A stretch of 64,000 nucleotides of DNA from Rotaria macrura (GCA_900239685.1 OENT01000714.1:18829-82828); one strand, 5' to 3'. Counted from the first letter of the stretch, positions 54,675 through 64,000 are shown. Translations and numbers: made by a program. Notes: generated from the sequence alone by a model not told the origin.

Positions 54675-55505
54675 CAGAGATGCCACTTTTTTCTGGACTA
54701 GCCTGACCTGTTGCCTGGCGTGGTCTACTCTGACTCAGCCTGGGGGTCAGAGCGTTGTGGACTGGCTGGCTTCTTCGCCTGGTTTGGCCTGCAGGCCAGG
54801 CCAAGAGATATTTCTGATTTGTCAAATTGATGTACAGTTTCAGTTTCAATAATTTAAATTATTTTCATGAAGATAAAAAATAACCACCCAGGACGTCAGA
54901 TCCGAGTGGAGGACCCCGTTCGATCCTATCGGAGAACTATTGGATCCGATAGGGATTCTTTGGAAACTATCCGAATTCTTGGTATGGAATTCCGATAGGA
55001 AGTTTTCGGGTGTCGGAATGACAGCGGTCCCTGTCGGAATACTGAGATTCCAACAGTTTCCGGCCCCCGAAAACTTCCTATCGGAATCCAATACCAAAGA
55101 TTCCGACAGGATCCCACTGGAATTCTTGGTATCCGATAGGATCATATGGGCATTGTTCCTCTGGGTAGTTCTTACACAAAATAGGAAATAAGAACAAAGA
55201 GACAATCATCATGAATATTTTTCATAAGAGAAAAACTTGAACTATTTAGATTTTTTCCTAATATCATCAGTTTTCACATAGTCGAATGATATTTTTAAAC
55301 AACAATATATGCATATAGGAACACAATCAACAGTTAAAAGAATCTAATGTTTCAAGATGGTTACTGAAGAAATCAATATAATTTCTCTGCCAGGCCAAAG
55401 TTGTTGGCCTGGCCTGGTCTGTACCAGGCTGGATATATTGGCTCGGCGGATCAGGCCAGGCCAAATTTTCAAAATTCAGCCTGGAAGGCAAGGCTGGCTG
55501 CTCTG
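54675..55505. mobile_element. Non-autonomous hAT-type DNA transposon, interrupted by another element
   Basis: The element opens CAGAGATGCCA and closes TGGCTGCTCTG (9 of 11 inverted matches). It is flanked by an exact 8-bp target duplication, GCTCTCAA, at 54667-54674 and 55506-55513, which is diagnostic of hAT transposons. Just inside both ends are GC-rich tracts of GGCCTGG / CCAGGC repeats. There is no transposase. The middle is occupied by the element at 54897-55165. Confidence 0.85.
54897..55165. mobile_element. CCCAG-ended palindromic element nested in the hAT element
   Basis: It starts CCCAGGACG and ends TTCCTCTGGG. It is packed with palindromic GATCCGATAGGATC-type units and has a large internal inverted repeat around GGAAGTTTTCGG / CCGAAAACTTCC. 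The reading frames over it on both strands are products of the palindromes. The motifs match the element at 57510-57858. No clear target duplication was found. Confidence 0.6.
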
Positions 55506-55513
55506 GCTCTCAA

Positions 55514-56093
55514 ACCAAAATTGCTGAGGGTAGCAATAAATTTATTGAACTCATAATAATAATAACAAAAAACCTTTATTAAAAAGCGTTTGATTTTAAA
55601 AATTATTCATTATTTATCTTTTTTTCAAAATATTATTTTTCTTCGCATTTCGACACAAATTCTTTAATAATGCTATATATATATACATATGTATATATCA
55701 GAGATCCGAAAATCACCGAGTTTACTCGCCTCGCACCGCCACGAGGCGAGGCGAGTCGGCATTTTCTGCACCGCGGCGAGCACGAGTTGACTTTGTAAAT
55801 CGCCGAGTCGACTCGCCTATACTTAGAATGTTATTTTTGATGAATAAATGAAAAATCTTTAAGGATATCTTTCGATTTTATGCAGCTCTTTCTAAGCGTT
55901 TCCAGTTGTAGTGATGTTTATCAAATCGGAACAATAACTTAGTAAGCAGGGTGTCTCGACAATCAGCTTAAAAAAGAAAACTGTATATCTCTACAGAGTG
56001 ATAAACAAATTATCTGATATTTTTCGTGATGGTAGAGGATACTTCCAAGCTTCTATTCAAGTGGTAGCAGCTTATTAACACACTTGAAAGCTA
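55514..56093. other. AT-rich spacer holding a GC-rich partial repeat
   Basis: Within this spacer, 55699-55835 opens CAGAGATCCGAAAATC and continues with GGCGAG / CTCGCC repeats. It looks like one end of a third hAT-type element with low-complexity subterminal repeats, but I find no matching right end or target duplication, so it may be a fragment. The rest is AT-rich without features. Confidence 0.35.
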
Positions 56094-56532
56094 CACTCTA
56101 AAAAAAGTAAAGTACTTTCCTGAGCCCTCCAAAAAAGTTCGGTAGATTTAAAATAGCATCCAAATGATCCGAAATGCTTAAAAACGATTATTCGGTTCTA
56201 CGAAACCTTTAAAGGTTCTTCCCGTGTGCCCGTGGACCGAGCCATCTTCTACAAAACCTTTTTTTAAGTTTCGTAAAGCAAAAAGGGTTTCGAAAGAAAA
56301 TGCGAAACCTTGAAAGTTTCGTAGAAAAATACTGCGAAACCACTGAGGGTTAAGAAAAAACTCTAAAGGTTTTGCATTTTCTTTCGAAACCTTTTTTGCT
56401 CTACGAAACTTAAAAAAAGGTTTCGTAGAACTGAATAATCGGTTTTTAAGCATTTCTGGTCATTTGGATGCTATTTTAAATCTACCGAACCTTTTTAGGG
56501 GGTTCAGGAAAGTACTTATTTTTTTTAGAGTG
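56094..56532. mobile_element. Foldback (long inverted-repeat) transposon, about 439 bp
   Basis: Nearly the whole element is one palindrome. The outer arms, 56094-56210 and 56417-56532, are inverted copies of about 116 bp starting CACTCTAAAAA, and the inner parts (about 56245-56315 against 56345-56418) are also inverted copies. It carries the AGGTTTCG/CGAAACCT motif and no coding capacity. The target duplication is unclear. Confidence 0.75.
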
Positions 56533-57509
56533 AAACACAATCTTGCAATCAAATACCATGTATTCAATGGCATCATCATGTATCCAGTGACTCTGTGGCC
56601 GAAAAAACATAGAATACAAGATGCAAAGACCTGTTTATTCGCACATTGATTCACGTATATTGTGATGCATGAGCCTTTCACTCACTGGTTGTCGGTTTTT
56701 TCTACAAGTACATAGGGAAACATGACATTAGAGTTGTACCAATCATTCTCTGCTACTTTCGATCCATATTCCTTCCATTAGTGCATTATGATGCATGAGA
56801 ATAACTGTGAAAACATGGTTCCTTCATTGTTTGAGTCAAGGTTTCTAAGCCAATGCATGACTGCACATGAAAGTAAATATTGATACATAAGGGTTTGATA
56901 CATTCATTCTAGGTTTATTCCCCCAATGGATGATGATGGATGAAAGCAGATATGAATAATATGGGTCCGTGGCTCATTGATTGGAAGTTTTTCTTGCACC
57001 GCATGTTAATTATCGAGAGGTGTCATAATTAATCAGAATAGCTTATGTATTCGTTGTTGCACAACCATCAATGAATAATGAAAGAACAAGTAAAGTAATG
57101 GTTTAATACCAATTGAAAAGAATAAGGTATGTGGGGAAGGTATACTCATCTGTTTTTGTGACATGGTTGAGTGGTCGAACGATGACGAATACTTCAAGTA
57201 TAAATACATTTGATTATGCTGCAGTTTAAGCAAAAAGAAAACTCAATACTACAGTGATATTCTCATCGTGACGAATTAATATTCTCTACGAATATAACAA
57301 GCAAATGTATGTATTTGTGAAAATGTAAACCCTTTAGTTCTTTCTAGTTTCAAGTGTAGAGGAGGCTTTTCTGTCCTATGGTAGTGCGATTCACAATGAA
57401 TGGTGTTACTTTCGGGCGCATGAAATGTTTCAAGTTCTTTGACGAAATCAAAACTCAAGATCAACTACTGTCTGACTGATAGTCTCACAAGGAATCCATA
57501 GTTAGCATT
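56533..57509. other. Spacer without recognised feature
   Basis: Ordinary AT-rich DNA with scattered GATGCATGA-like words (for example near 56663, 56789, 56852). No gene, RNA or transposon end recognised. Confidence 0.5.
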
Positions 57510-57858
57510 CCCAGGTGAATGAATCCGATACAGAATCCGATCGGATCCTACGACCCGATGAAATCTGATGGGAATCTGGGTTGTGGAAACAGTAACGGAT
57601 CCGATGGAAGAAACCTATTTTCTTATTTATGTACGAATTAGCATTTAATCCCAATAGTGGAGGCCTGTTTTATCATACGATGAAATCCAATCGGATTCCA
57701 ATAGTAGGATTCGATAAAATCCAATGCTAGGGATCTGAATCTCGGCTCGCAACCAGGAATCCGATGGGATTTCATCGGATTAGAGAAACTCCGATAGAAA
57801 CATGATCGGATCCGACAGGCATCCGATCGAATCCAATGGTCGGGATGATTCTCCTGGG
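57510..57858. mobile_element. CCCAGG-ended element with ATCCGAT palindromes
   Basis: Opens CCCAGGTGAATGAATCC and closes GGATGATTCTCCTGGG, an inverted match of about 13 of 16. Its interior repeats AATCCGATCGGAT-type units, as does the element at 54897-55165. No transposase; target duplication not clear. Confidence 0.6.
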
Positions 57859-58089
57859 TTGCTTGTCTGGTTTATGATTTCCATCTTAGAAATAAAACTG
57901 TTCACAGTTCTACTCTTTAACCACTTGAAGAGGTTTGGTGTCGAGGAAAACCAAATAAGAGGCTGCATGGAAAATACATGCTCCATCATTTTTTCGGGAA
58001 ACGGTTCTCTTTCATTCTGGGAGTGATACCTTACTTTTACTGTGCTTCATAAGAGAAGATAGAGATAAATGAACCAATAATCTCTAGAA

Positions 58090-58380
58090 ATTAAAGATAA
58101 GTTAATCATTTGTTATTCAAAAGTAAGAATATATATTAAAATAAATCGTTATCTTTCCTTTGTTTTTGAACATAAATGAATCCCATATCTTTTTAAAAAG
58201 TAATGACAAAATAAAGGAAGGAAGCATTGCTTTATAAGAAATAACCCAATGGAGATAGAGTTCTCAGATTAAAGGAATTGAGCCCTGGTTATTTTAATAT
58301 AGTTTAGTTTGTTTTATTCTCGCGTCCCAATTGTTTTCACAAGGGGTCCGCCTCGGGTTCTGAGAAATATTTTCAATCTC
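58090..58380 (-). repeat. Diverged interspersed repeat, inverted copy of 60083-60300
   Basis: The core ATAACCCAATGGAGATAGAG and the following TTTAGTTTGTTTTATTCTC stretch match, in inverted orientation, the region at 60083-60205. The copies are clearly diverged. The partner begins TGTTGAGTCCC and holds a TATATAAAA box, which would fit a solo LTR fossil, but the ends are too vague to be sure. Confidence 0.35.
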
Positions 58381-58579
58381 CGTTCTATGCAAATTATTTA
58401 CTATAGTTCTATAGCATGAGATGTTTTGATTACAAACATGGCATTTTTCTTCAAAAATACTCAGATAATATCAAAGATCTTGAGCACTCTCTGTAGATCT
58501 GAAAGTCTGTTAAAATTCGAATTAAGTTCTCCAAGAACAGGTTCACTTCATACAGAACATTTCATTTATCAGAATCAAT

Positions 58580-59285
58580 CAGAGCTGGGCAAGTATGAAC
58601 TTTTTCGAGTACGAGTACGGGCACGAGTACCGACCCTCGAGTATGAGTACGAGTACGAGTACCAACCCTTCGAGTATGAGTACGAGTACGAGTACGAGTA
58701 CGACCGAAATGTACTCCCAGGTGAAAAATTTTCGCTGATTTTAATCGAATTATTCTGCAACAAAATCAAAATTGAAATCGATTGATAATTTCGATTTTGT
58801 TGCAAAATAATCAATTTTAATCCGAAAATTTAACACTGGATAAGTAGCAATATGAAGCAATGGTTAAGTCGTGATCTACGATAATCAAAATTATCAATCG
58901 ATTTCAATTTTGATTTTGTTGCAGAATAACTCGATTAAAATCAGCGAAAATTTTTCACTGGGTCGAGTACGAGTACTTCGAGTATTTCGTCCAGCTCTGG
59001 TGGCGTCTATGTATTTATCTGAATCAATATACATGTATGTAAAAAAAAACAAAAGAAACAAATCAACTGTTCATGTAATCCTCGAAAAATATATACTGCG
59101 ATTTTATCGAGCATCATTTTGATGTAAGAGATGCCTATGAGGATGTCGAGTACTTTACTCTCGAGTACGAGTACGAGTACGAGTACCAAACCTTCGAGTA
59201 TCAGTACAAATTCTTCGAGTACGAGTACGAGTACGACCAAAACGGTACTCGAGTACGAGTACTTCGAGTATTTCGCCCAGCTCTG
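58580..59285. mobile_element. Non-autonomous hAT-type transposon with GAGTAC subterminal repeats
   Basis: Perfect terminal inverted repeats CAGAGCTGGGC / GCCCAGCTCTG and an exact 8-bp target duplication GAATCAAT at 58572-58579 and 59286-59293. Inside both ends are arrays of the hexamer GAGTAC (about 58605-58700 and 59150-59270). A second internal copy of the right end (CGTCCAGCTCTG) at about 58987-58998 suggests a composite or internally duplicated element. It is interrupted by the element at 58716-58962. No transposase. Confidence 0.9.
58716..58962. mobile_element. CCCAG-ended MITE nested in the hAT element
   Basis: Terminal inverted repeats of about 80 bp, differing at only three positions by eye, starting CCCAGGTGAAAAATTTTCGC on the left and ending CACTGGG on the right. 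A third, more diverged inverted arm ends at about 58842 (ACACTGG), so the left arm can pair with either of two partners. It sits inside the GAGTAC array and was therefore inserted after the hAT element. Confidence 0.8.
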
Positions 59286-59293
59286 GAATCAAT

Positions 59294-60925
59294 GAGAACT
59301 TCTTAGATACTCAAGTGTATTTTCTGTCAATAAATGCCAAATTGCTTCTCGATTGAGTGGCACTTTAACAAATAGTAGGCTTACGAGTTTTATTAAATCC
59401 TACTTTCTCTAGAAGTACTAGCAAATTAATTTTACTCCATATGTGATTCAATTTGCTGTTTCTCACAAGATAATTTTCAGCTTGAAACTCGTTGTCTCAC
59501 AAAACACTTTGACTCTAACTTACATACTTTACTCTATATTCAATTTAGGTCTTTTTCGATTAATATTCCACGACTTTCGAGCACAAGAAATCTTTCTTGA
59601 CTTGAAATAAATGTCCTATTTGACACCAAGACAAAAAACTAAGTTAGCTTGTTTACGCTTAAATTTGCTTCTGCGAGGTTTTTTCGAACAAATTTGAAAC
59701 CATGATTCCTTTAGGGATAGATCGAAAATTGATTTCATCAAAATGAAAATTCGACCACTGGAAACGTTTTTGTGAAATTTTCAAGTGTCACATTGAGATT
59801 GAACCCGATTTATCCGGAAATCTGAGTAGTTATTTTGATGAAACTCGTTTTTCTATACAGTCCTGGGACAACCATGGTTACGAAGTTGACCGAAAATAAA
59901 ACCTCACAGCAAAAATTCTATAAATACATAAATTGACTCAGATTTCGGTGATGAGTTCAAATATGGCATTCGCTCAAGGTCAAATAGGGTTTCCTTCCCT
60001 AGACAAATGTTGAACATTGATCGAAAAAACACACAACTTCCCTATTAAGTTAACTGATTAGTGCAAAGTACTTCACTATAGGTGTTGAGTCCCAAGTTGG
60101 GAATGATTTCATGAGAGAGGACAAAATAAACTAAACCAAAATAATCAGAATTGGATATCTTTGGTCTTGGAATTTTATCTCCATTGCGTTATCTTTTATA
60201 TAAAAATTATTTCGTCCGTCATTTTATCTTTATTTTCTAAAGTAAAATAATTGTCAAATCCTAGTTTCTTAGTTCACGTTCAAGTTTGACGAACAATCTC
60301 CTTGCGATAAAGCCCGCAGAAAGAATATTTTAACGACGCAATGTATTATTCGTGGCGCAGCATGACTGAATACTTATGTACTTATCACGCATCCGCTAGT
60401 TAGTAAGTTCAACCCTCGGTATCTCCAGTCATGTAATGATCTCGAACAAGTCATTTATCAGTTATTATCTCAGAACTCTCTAACTAGCCGATAACATAGT
60501 GCGTAAAACTCAATATGTATAAGGACCCGGTCACAATATGTCATCGTGGGATTTTCATGCCAGTTCAGTGTTACGGGGAGGACGTTTAGATGGAAGGTAG
60601 TGCAGATGCTGCCTTCCGGGAAAAGGGAAAGACGAAAAAACCAACTGTGTATGATCATAGTACAAAACCATACAGAATCGGGCATTATTAGAGTAAGCAA
60701 CATTCACGTTCTCTGTCAAGTAAACAGAGCAGACTACAAAGATTCGCTACTGGAAATAAAGGGTTGCCAAAATACAAGTACGAAATTTACTCCAACAAAA
60801 AACAAATAAACAGCATTAGCAATACACTGATGCAGTTCGGTATAAGTCTCCGTACTGGCCTGTATTCTCATGTACTGCGTCAAGAAAAAGTAGAACTACT
60901 GAGCATGACAACCCAAGTCGAACGA
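59294..60925. other. Spacer with one diverged repeat
   Basis: It contains the repeat at 60083-60300 that is inverted relative to 58090-58380. Otherwise no gene is recognised. Frames near 60546-61063 run into the foldback element and are not believable as genes. Confidence 0.45.
60083..60300 (+). repeat. Diverged interspersed repeat, possible solo-LTR fossil
   Basis: Begins TGTTGAGTCCCAAGTTGGGA and contains CAATGGAGATAAAATTCC and TATATAAAA when both strands are considered. Partner of 58090-58380 in inverted orientation. Family and 3' end are uncertain. It is old and without coding capacity. Confidence 0.3.
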
Positions 60926-61135
60926 TACGGACCGTTGAGTGGACGCAGTTATATGGACCGTAGCATCATTAAAATAGGGCCGTATACGGCCGTATTTTCA
61001 CAGTACACGGTTCCGTATACGGTGCTATTTCTGGGCACAGTAATAAAGGATCGTATACTGTGAAAATACGGCCGTATACGGCCCTATTTTAATGATGTTA
61101 CGGTCCGTAGAACTGCGTCCACTCAACGGTCCGTA
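60926..61135. mobile_element. Foldback palindrome of about 210 bp upstream of ovoA
   Basis: The arms starting TACGGACCGTTGAGTGGACG and ending with its inverted copy extend about 80 bp each, passing through ATTAAAATAGGGCCGTATAC on both sides. The spacer is short. It has no coding capacity and no clear target duplication. It ends 285 bp before the ovoA start. Confidence 0.75.
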
Positions 61136-61420
61136 ATGGATATCCGTTTTGATCGACCTGGGAATGCATGCCAACTCGTATTTTGAAATCGAATTTCATC
61201 TGTGTGATACTAGGATTATGTGTCTGTTTTTTTGGAGTACAATTTATAATTCTATTTGTGCATATCTGTCACAGTCACATCCACACCCATCCTTGGAGTT
61301 AAACAGTTCTGACCAGTCTGTTCGAGTCTGAAATCTAATTAATACTGGCATTAAATGTTTCATCGGTATATTTCTGTAACTTTTAGCATTGTTTCCAGAA
61401 TTTTAAAGCAAAATAAACAT

Positions 61421-63655
61421 ATGGCTACTATCTTGTCCTCTCATCATAATATCGATTCATCTTCTTACTGGACGGGTAAACCTCCCGTATATGGCCAATG
61501 TCCCGGTGTAGATGCGAATGGTATAATCCGATCACTGCCGGAAGTAACTTCAAATTCTACCCGCAAGGAACTGCTCGATTATTTCGACAATACATGGACG
61601 TTGACTGAAGTGCTGTTCAGAGGCCTCGCTGGTGAGGAAGCATTTTAACGCCGTCCCTACCATCAGCTTCGCCATCCAATGATATTTTATTATGCGCATC
61701 CCGCCGCTTTATTTGTCAATAAGTTACTTGTCGCTGGCATTATTGATCGACCTTTGAAGCCAGAATTCGAGAAGTTATTTGAAACTGGCGTTGATGAAAT
61801 GCGCTGGGACGATTTGCATGAAGGTAGCCAGAATATATGGCCATCGATTAGTGAAGTGCGTCAGTATCGCGCTGATGTGTATCGCATGGTGTGTCAGGTG
61901 ATTGAAACGCATCCACTTCTTGATCCAGAACACATGCCAATCACTATGAATAAGCCTACATGGGCACTGTTAATGAGTTTCGAACATGATCGTATTCATC
62001 TTGAGACTTCTTCCGTGCTGATTCGCGAATTACCTATAGAATTTGTCCGTGTTCCTGCAGCATGGCCAGCAGTGCTCCCTGGGCAGACAGATAGATATAA
62101 GGCAGAAAATCCCATGATCACGCTAAGTACATCTGAAGTATCTGTTGGGAAGCCAGTCGATTTGCCGAGCTTCGGCTGGGATAACGAGTACGGCAGTGAA
62201 AATCGGAAAGTTCGCCCGTTTAGCGCTAGTGCTATGCTGATTAGCAATGCAAAATTTTACGAGTTTGTACTTGCAGGGGGCTATACACAAGAGCGATATT
62301 GGTCACAAGACGGTTGGGCGCGGCGTGGTTTCCGTAATGTAAAGGCTCCACCCTTCTGGATACAAGTAGGTCCGGCTGGATTGCATCAATACAAGTTGCG
62401 TATGATTTTTGAGATAAATGAGATGCATTGGGATATGCCGGTTTGTGTTAATTTTCATGAGGCGAAAGCCTACTGTGTCTGGCGCTCAGAACACGATAAC
62501 AGTGTGATGCCCTATCGAATACTGACCAAAGCCGAACATCATATGTTACGTGACGGCAAAGAGCATGCGTGGAACAATAATTTACGTAGTGGTGGTGAAG
62601 TAGGAGTTGCTCATATTCCAGCAAATGATAAAGGCTTTCACGATGTATTCGGTAATTTGTGGCAGTGGTGCGAAGATCATTTCCATCCACTTCAAGGAGG
62701 TGCACCACATCCCTATTACGACGACTTTAGTGTGCCCTGCTATGACGGACAACATCAAATGATTCTTGGCGGTTCATTCATCAGCACTGGTGACGAAGCG
62801 AGCATTTGGGCGCGGTTCCATTTCCGTCCGCATTTTACGCAGCATGCTGGCTTTCGTATCGTCCGAAGTGAAGATGGGAATGCAGATAGTGATGCCCGAT
62901 TGATTGGCAAGAGCGTCACCTATGAAACAGATGAAATGCTAAACAGTCATCTATTGATACATTGGAGTAAAGACACTGAACGCTATGAGTCTTCACTTCT
63001 AGCAAAAAGAAACTTTCCAGAGGTGGTCGAACATTCACTCGCTTGCGCGCACCTCGTGACACGTTATACTGCAATGAGGGATCGCGTGCTAGATTTGGGC
63101 TGTTCCGTTGGTCGCACTGCTTTTGAGCTAGCACGCGATTTCAAGGAAGTAGTCGGTGTCGATTACAGTGGCAAATTTATCGATGCCGCTCGCTATCTGA
63201 AGCACTATGGTACACTGGATTACAACCGTAAAGACCAGGGAACGTAGGTAACAAAGCTTAAAGCCACGGTTGATCCTACCATTGACCGTAGTCGGATACG
63301 TTTTGAAGTAGCTGATGCGAATGAGATGCCACTCCATTTGAAGGAATTTGACGCAGTTGTACTCGGCAATGTGCTGGACCGTTTGTCGAAACCAGCTGCG
63401 TGCTTGAAGCGGATGCAAGGTAGCAATGGACTAGTTAAGGCTGGTGGCATTATAGTGCTGACCACGCCTTTTACTTGGTTACCGGAGTTTACACTTCCTG
63501 TCAATTGGCTTAATGACGTGCAGGATATCGGCGCAATCCTGAGTGAGTTTCAGCTGGTACATCAAGAGGAAATGCCGATCGTGATTAGAGAACACCGCCG
63601 CAAGTTCGAATATATTGTAACACTGGCCACCGTTTGGAAGAGGAAGCAATCATAA
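61421..63655 (+). pseudogene. 5-histidylcysteine sulfoxide synthase / ovothiol synthase OvoA, with two in-frame stops
   Basis: Family role: OvoA joins cysteine and histidine through an iron- and O2-dependent C-S bond, the first step to the antioxidant thiol ovothiol; a C-terminal methyltransferase domain completes it. The frame from ATG 61421 to TAA 63653 is 744 codons, a normal length, with no intron. Visible parts: DinB-like N-terminal domain with FYYAHPAAL and the iron-ligand motif HDRIHLE (H-x3-H-x-E); FGE-sulfatase/EgtB-type domain ending GGSFISTGDEAS, HFRPHFTQHAGFRIV; and a SAM methyltransferase motif VLDLGCSVGRTAFELA. It is broken by TAA at 61646-61648, where the family has Tyr (EEAF-Y-RRPYHQLRHP), and TAG at 63245-63247 in the methyltransferase domain; the frame is otherwise unbroken. 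It is more GC-rich than its surroundings and adjoins transposons, consistent with horizontal origin. A shorter product starting at the Met at 61679 would keep the iron ligands. Confidence 0.85.
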
Positions 63656-64000
63656 ACTAGATCTATATTATCATCTGAGATGTTTACTCTGAACTAGCAG
63701 TGTCCTGTATAAATCTTATGACTCCCTTTGATTCATCTGAAAAAAGTCGAAAATAGAGGCACCACTTACTTCACTGGTACATGTTATGCGGCGCCTCTAC
63801 TTTCGAGATTTTCTGGGTGAATCCTCCATTTTCTATATAGACATCCTTTAACTGACATGATCTTGAGTATGACTTCGCTCTTTCTCTGTTAAATACTATA
63901 ATCTCTCTCTCTCTCTTTTGTGAACTTTTTGTTTGATGTATCCCCAGGACGTGCATTACGATGAACAATTACGACCGTAAACGCGCGTATACGATAACGT
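63656..64000. other. Region downstream of ovoA
   Basis: No gene recognised. A CT run lies at about 63902-63917. The last 30 bases (ACGACCGTAAACGCGCGTAT and following) recall the CGTATACGG wording of the foldback at 60926-61135 and might begin a related element cut by the window edge. Confidence 0.35.

Noticed and set aside
54846-55205. Open frames of 83-119 codons over 54846-55205
   Set aside because: They are translations of the ATCCGATAGGAT palindromic repeats of a transposon and mirror each other on the two strands.
56178-56681. Open frames on both strands across the foldback element
   Set aside because: They mirror each other because the DNA is palindromic. They have no protein motifs.
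58426-59240. Frames with Glu-Tyr or Ser-Tyr repeats around 58600-59240
   Set aside because: They are simply the GAGTAC hexamer array read in different frames and strands.
61285-61360. Weak resemblance to 5S rRNA (GGAGTTAAACAG, then TTAATACTGGCAT)
   Set aside because: Only short words match, the spacing is wrong and the stems do not form, so I do not call a 5S gene.
61421-63655. An alternative genetic code in which TAA and TAG are sense codons, to explain ovoA
   Set aside because: The exons I read in the receptor and desaturase genes contain no internal TAA or TAG, and the polyglutamine gene ends in TAA. The first ovoA stop replaces a conserved Tyr, as expected of a point mutation.
1-64000. 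CRISPR arrays, bacterial operons or prokaryotic contamination
   Set aside because: No spaced direct repeats and no operon structure. Even the bacterial-type ovoA is embedded in eukaryotic-style DNA with transposons of hAT type.

Overview
The window looks like nuclear DNA of a small invertebrate, most likely a bdelloid rotifer (inference, moderate confidence). The grounds are AT-rich DNA, many very short GT-AG introns (about 50-110 bp), a metazoan-type giant receptor gene, an intronless ovothiol-synthase gene of bacterial type, and a dense patch of small DNA transposons beside it. Nothing indicates a prokaryote or an organelle.

Layout. 1-2.9 kb: AT-rich, no gene seen. 2933-4198 (+): five-exon sterol-desaturase/fatty-acid-hydroxylase gene with all three histidine boxes. 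5383-6400 (-): two-exon gene for a polyglutamine, Ser/Thr-rich protein of unknown function, tail to tail with the first. 6.4-12.8 kb: gene-poor, rich in microsatellites. 12851-12922 (-): tRNA gene of tRNA-Glu type whose anticodon reads CTA, so it would decode the amber codon UAG. 15409-49728 (-): one enormous multi-exon gene for a type I membrane protein. It encodes a signal peptide, a divergent first MAM-like module, 45 further MAM modules (my count of the closing I-D-D signature), 12 LDL-receptor class A modules, a Thr/Ser-rich stalk, an EGF-like domain, one membrane span and a short tail with DSTRLL and NPAY sorting motifs. The order matches the MALRD1 (Diet1) type, greatly expanded. 49.7-54.1 kb: mostly empty, with one doubtful pair of exons. 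54.1-61.2 kb: a transposon patch with two hAT-type elements having exact 8-bp target duplications, elements nested in both, a group of CCCAG-ended elements and long foldback palindromes. 61421-63655 (+): intronless ovoA-like gene, intact in frame over 744 codons except for an in-frame TAA and an in-frame TAG, so probably a young pseudogene.

The coding genes do not form a pathway. The giant protein is probably an endocytic or adhesive surface receptor, the desaturase-like enzyme an ER lipid enzyme, and ovoA a thiol-antioxidant enzyme that has been or is being lost. The most unusual observations are the amber-reading tRNA, the size and tail motifs of the MAM/LDLa receptor, and the nested transposons with low-complexity subterminal repeats.
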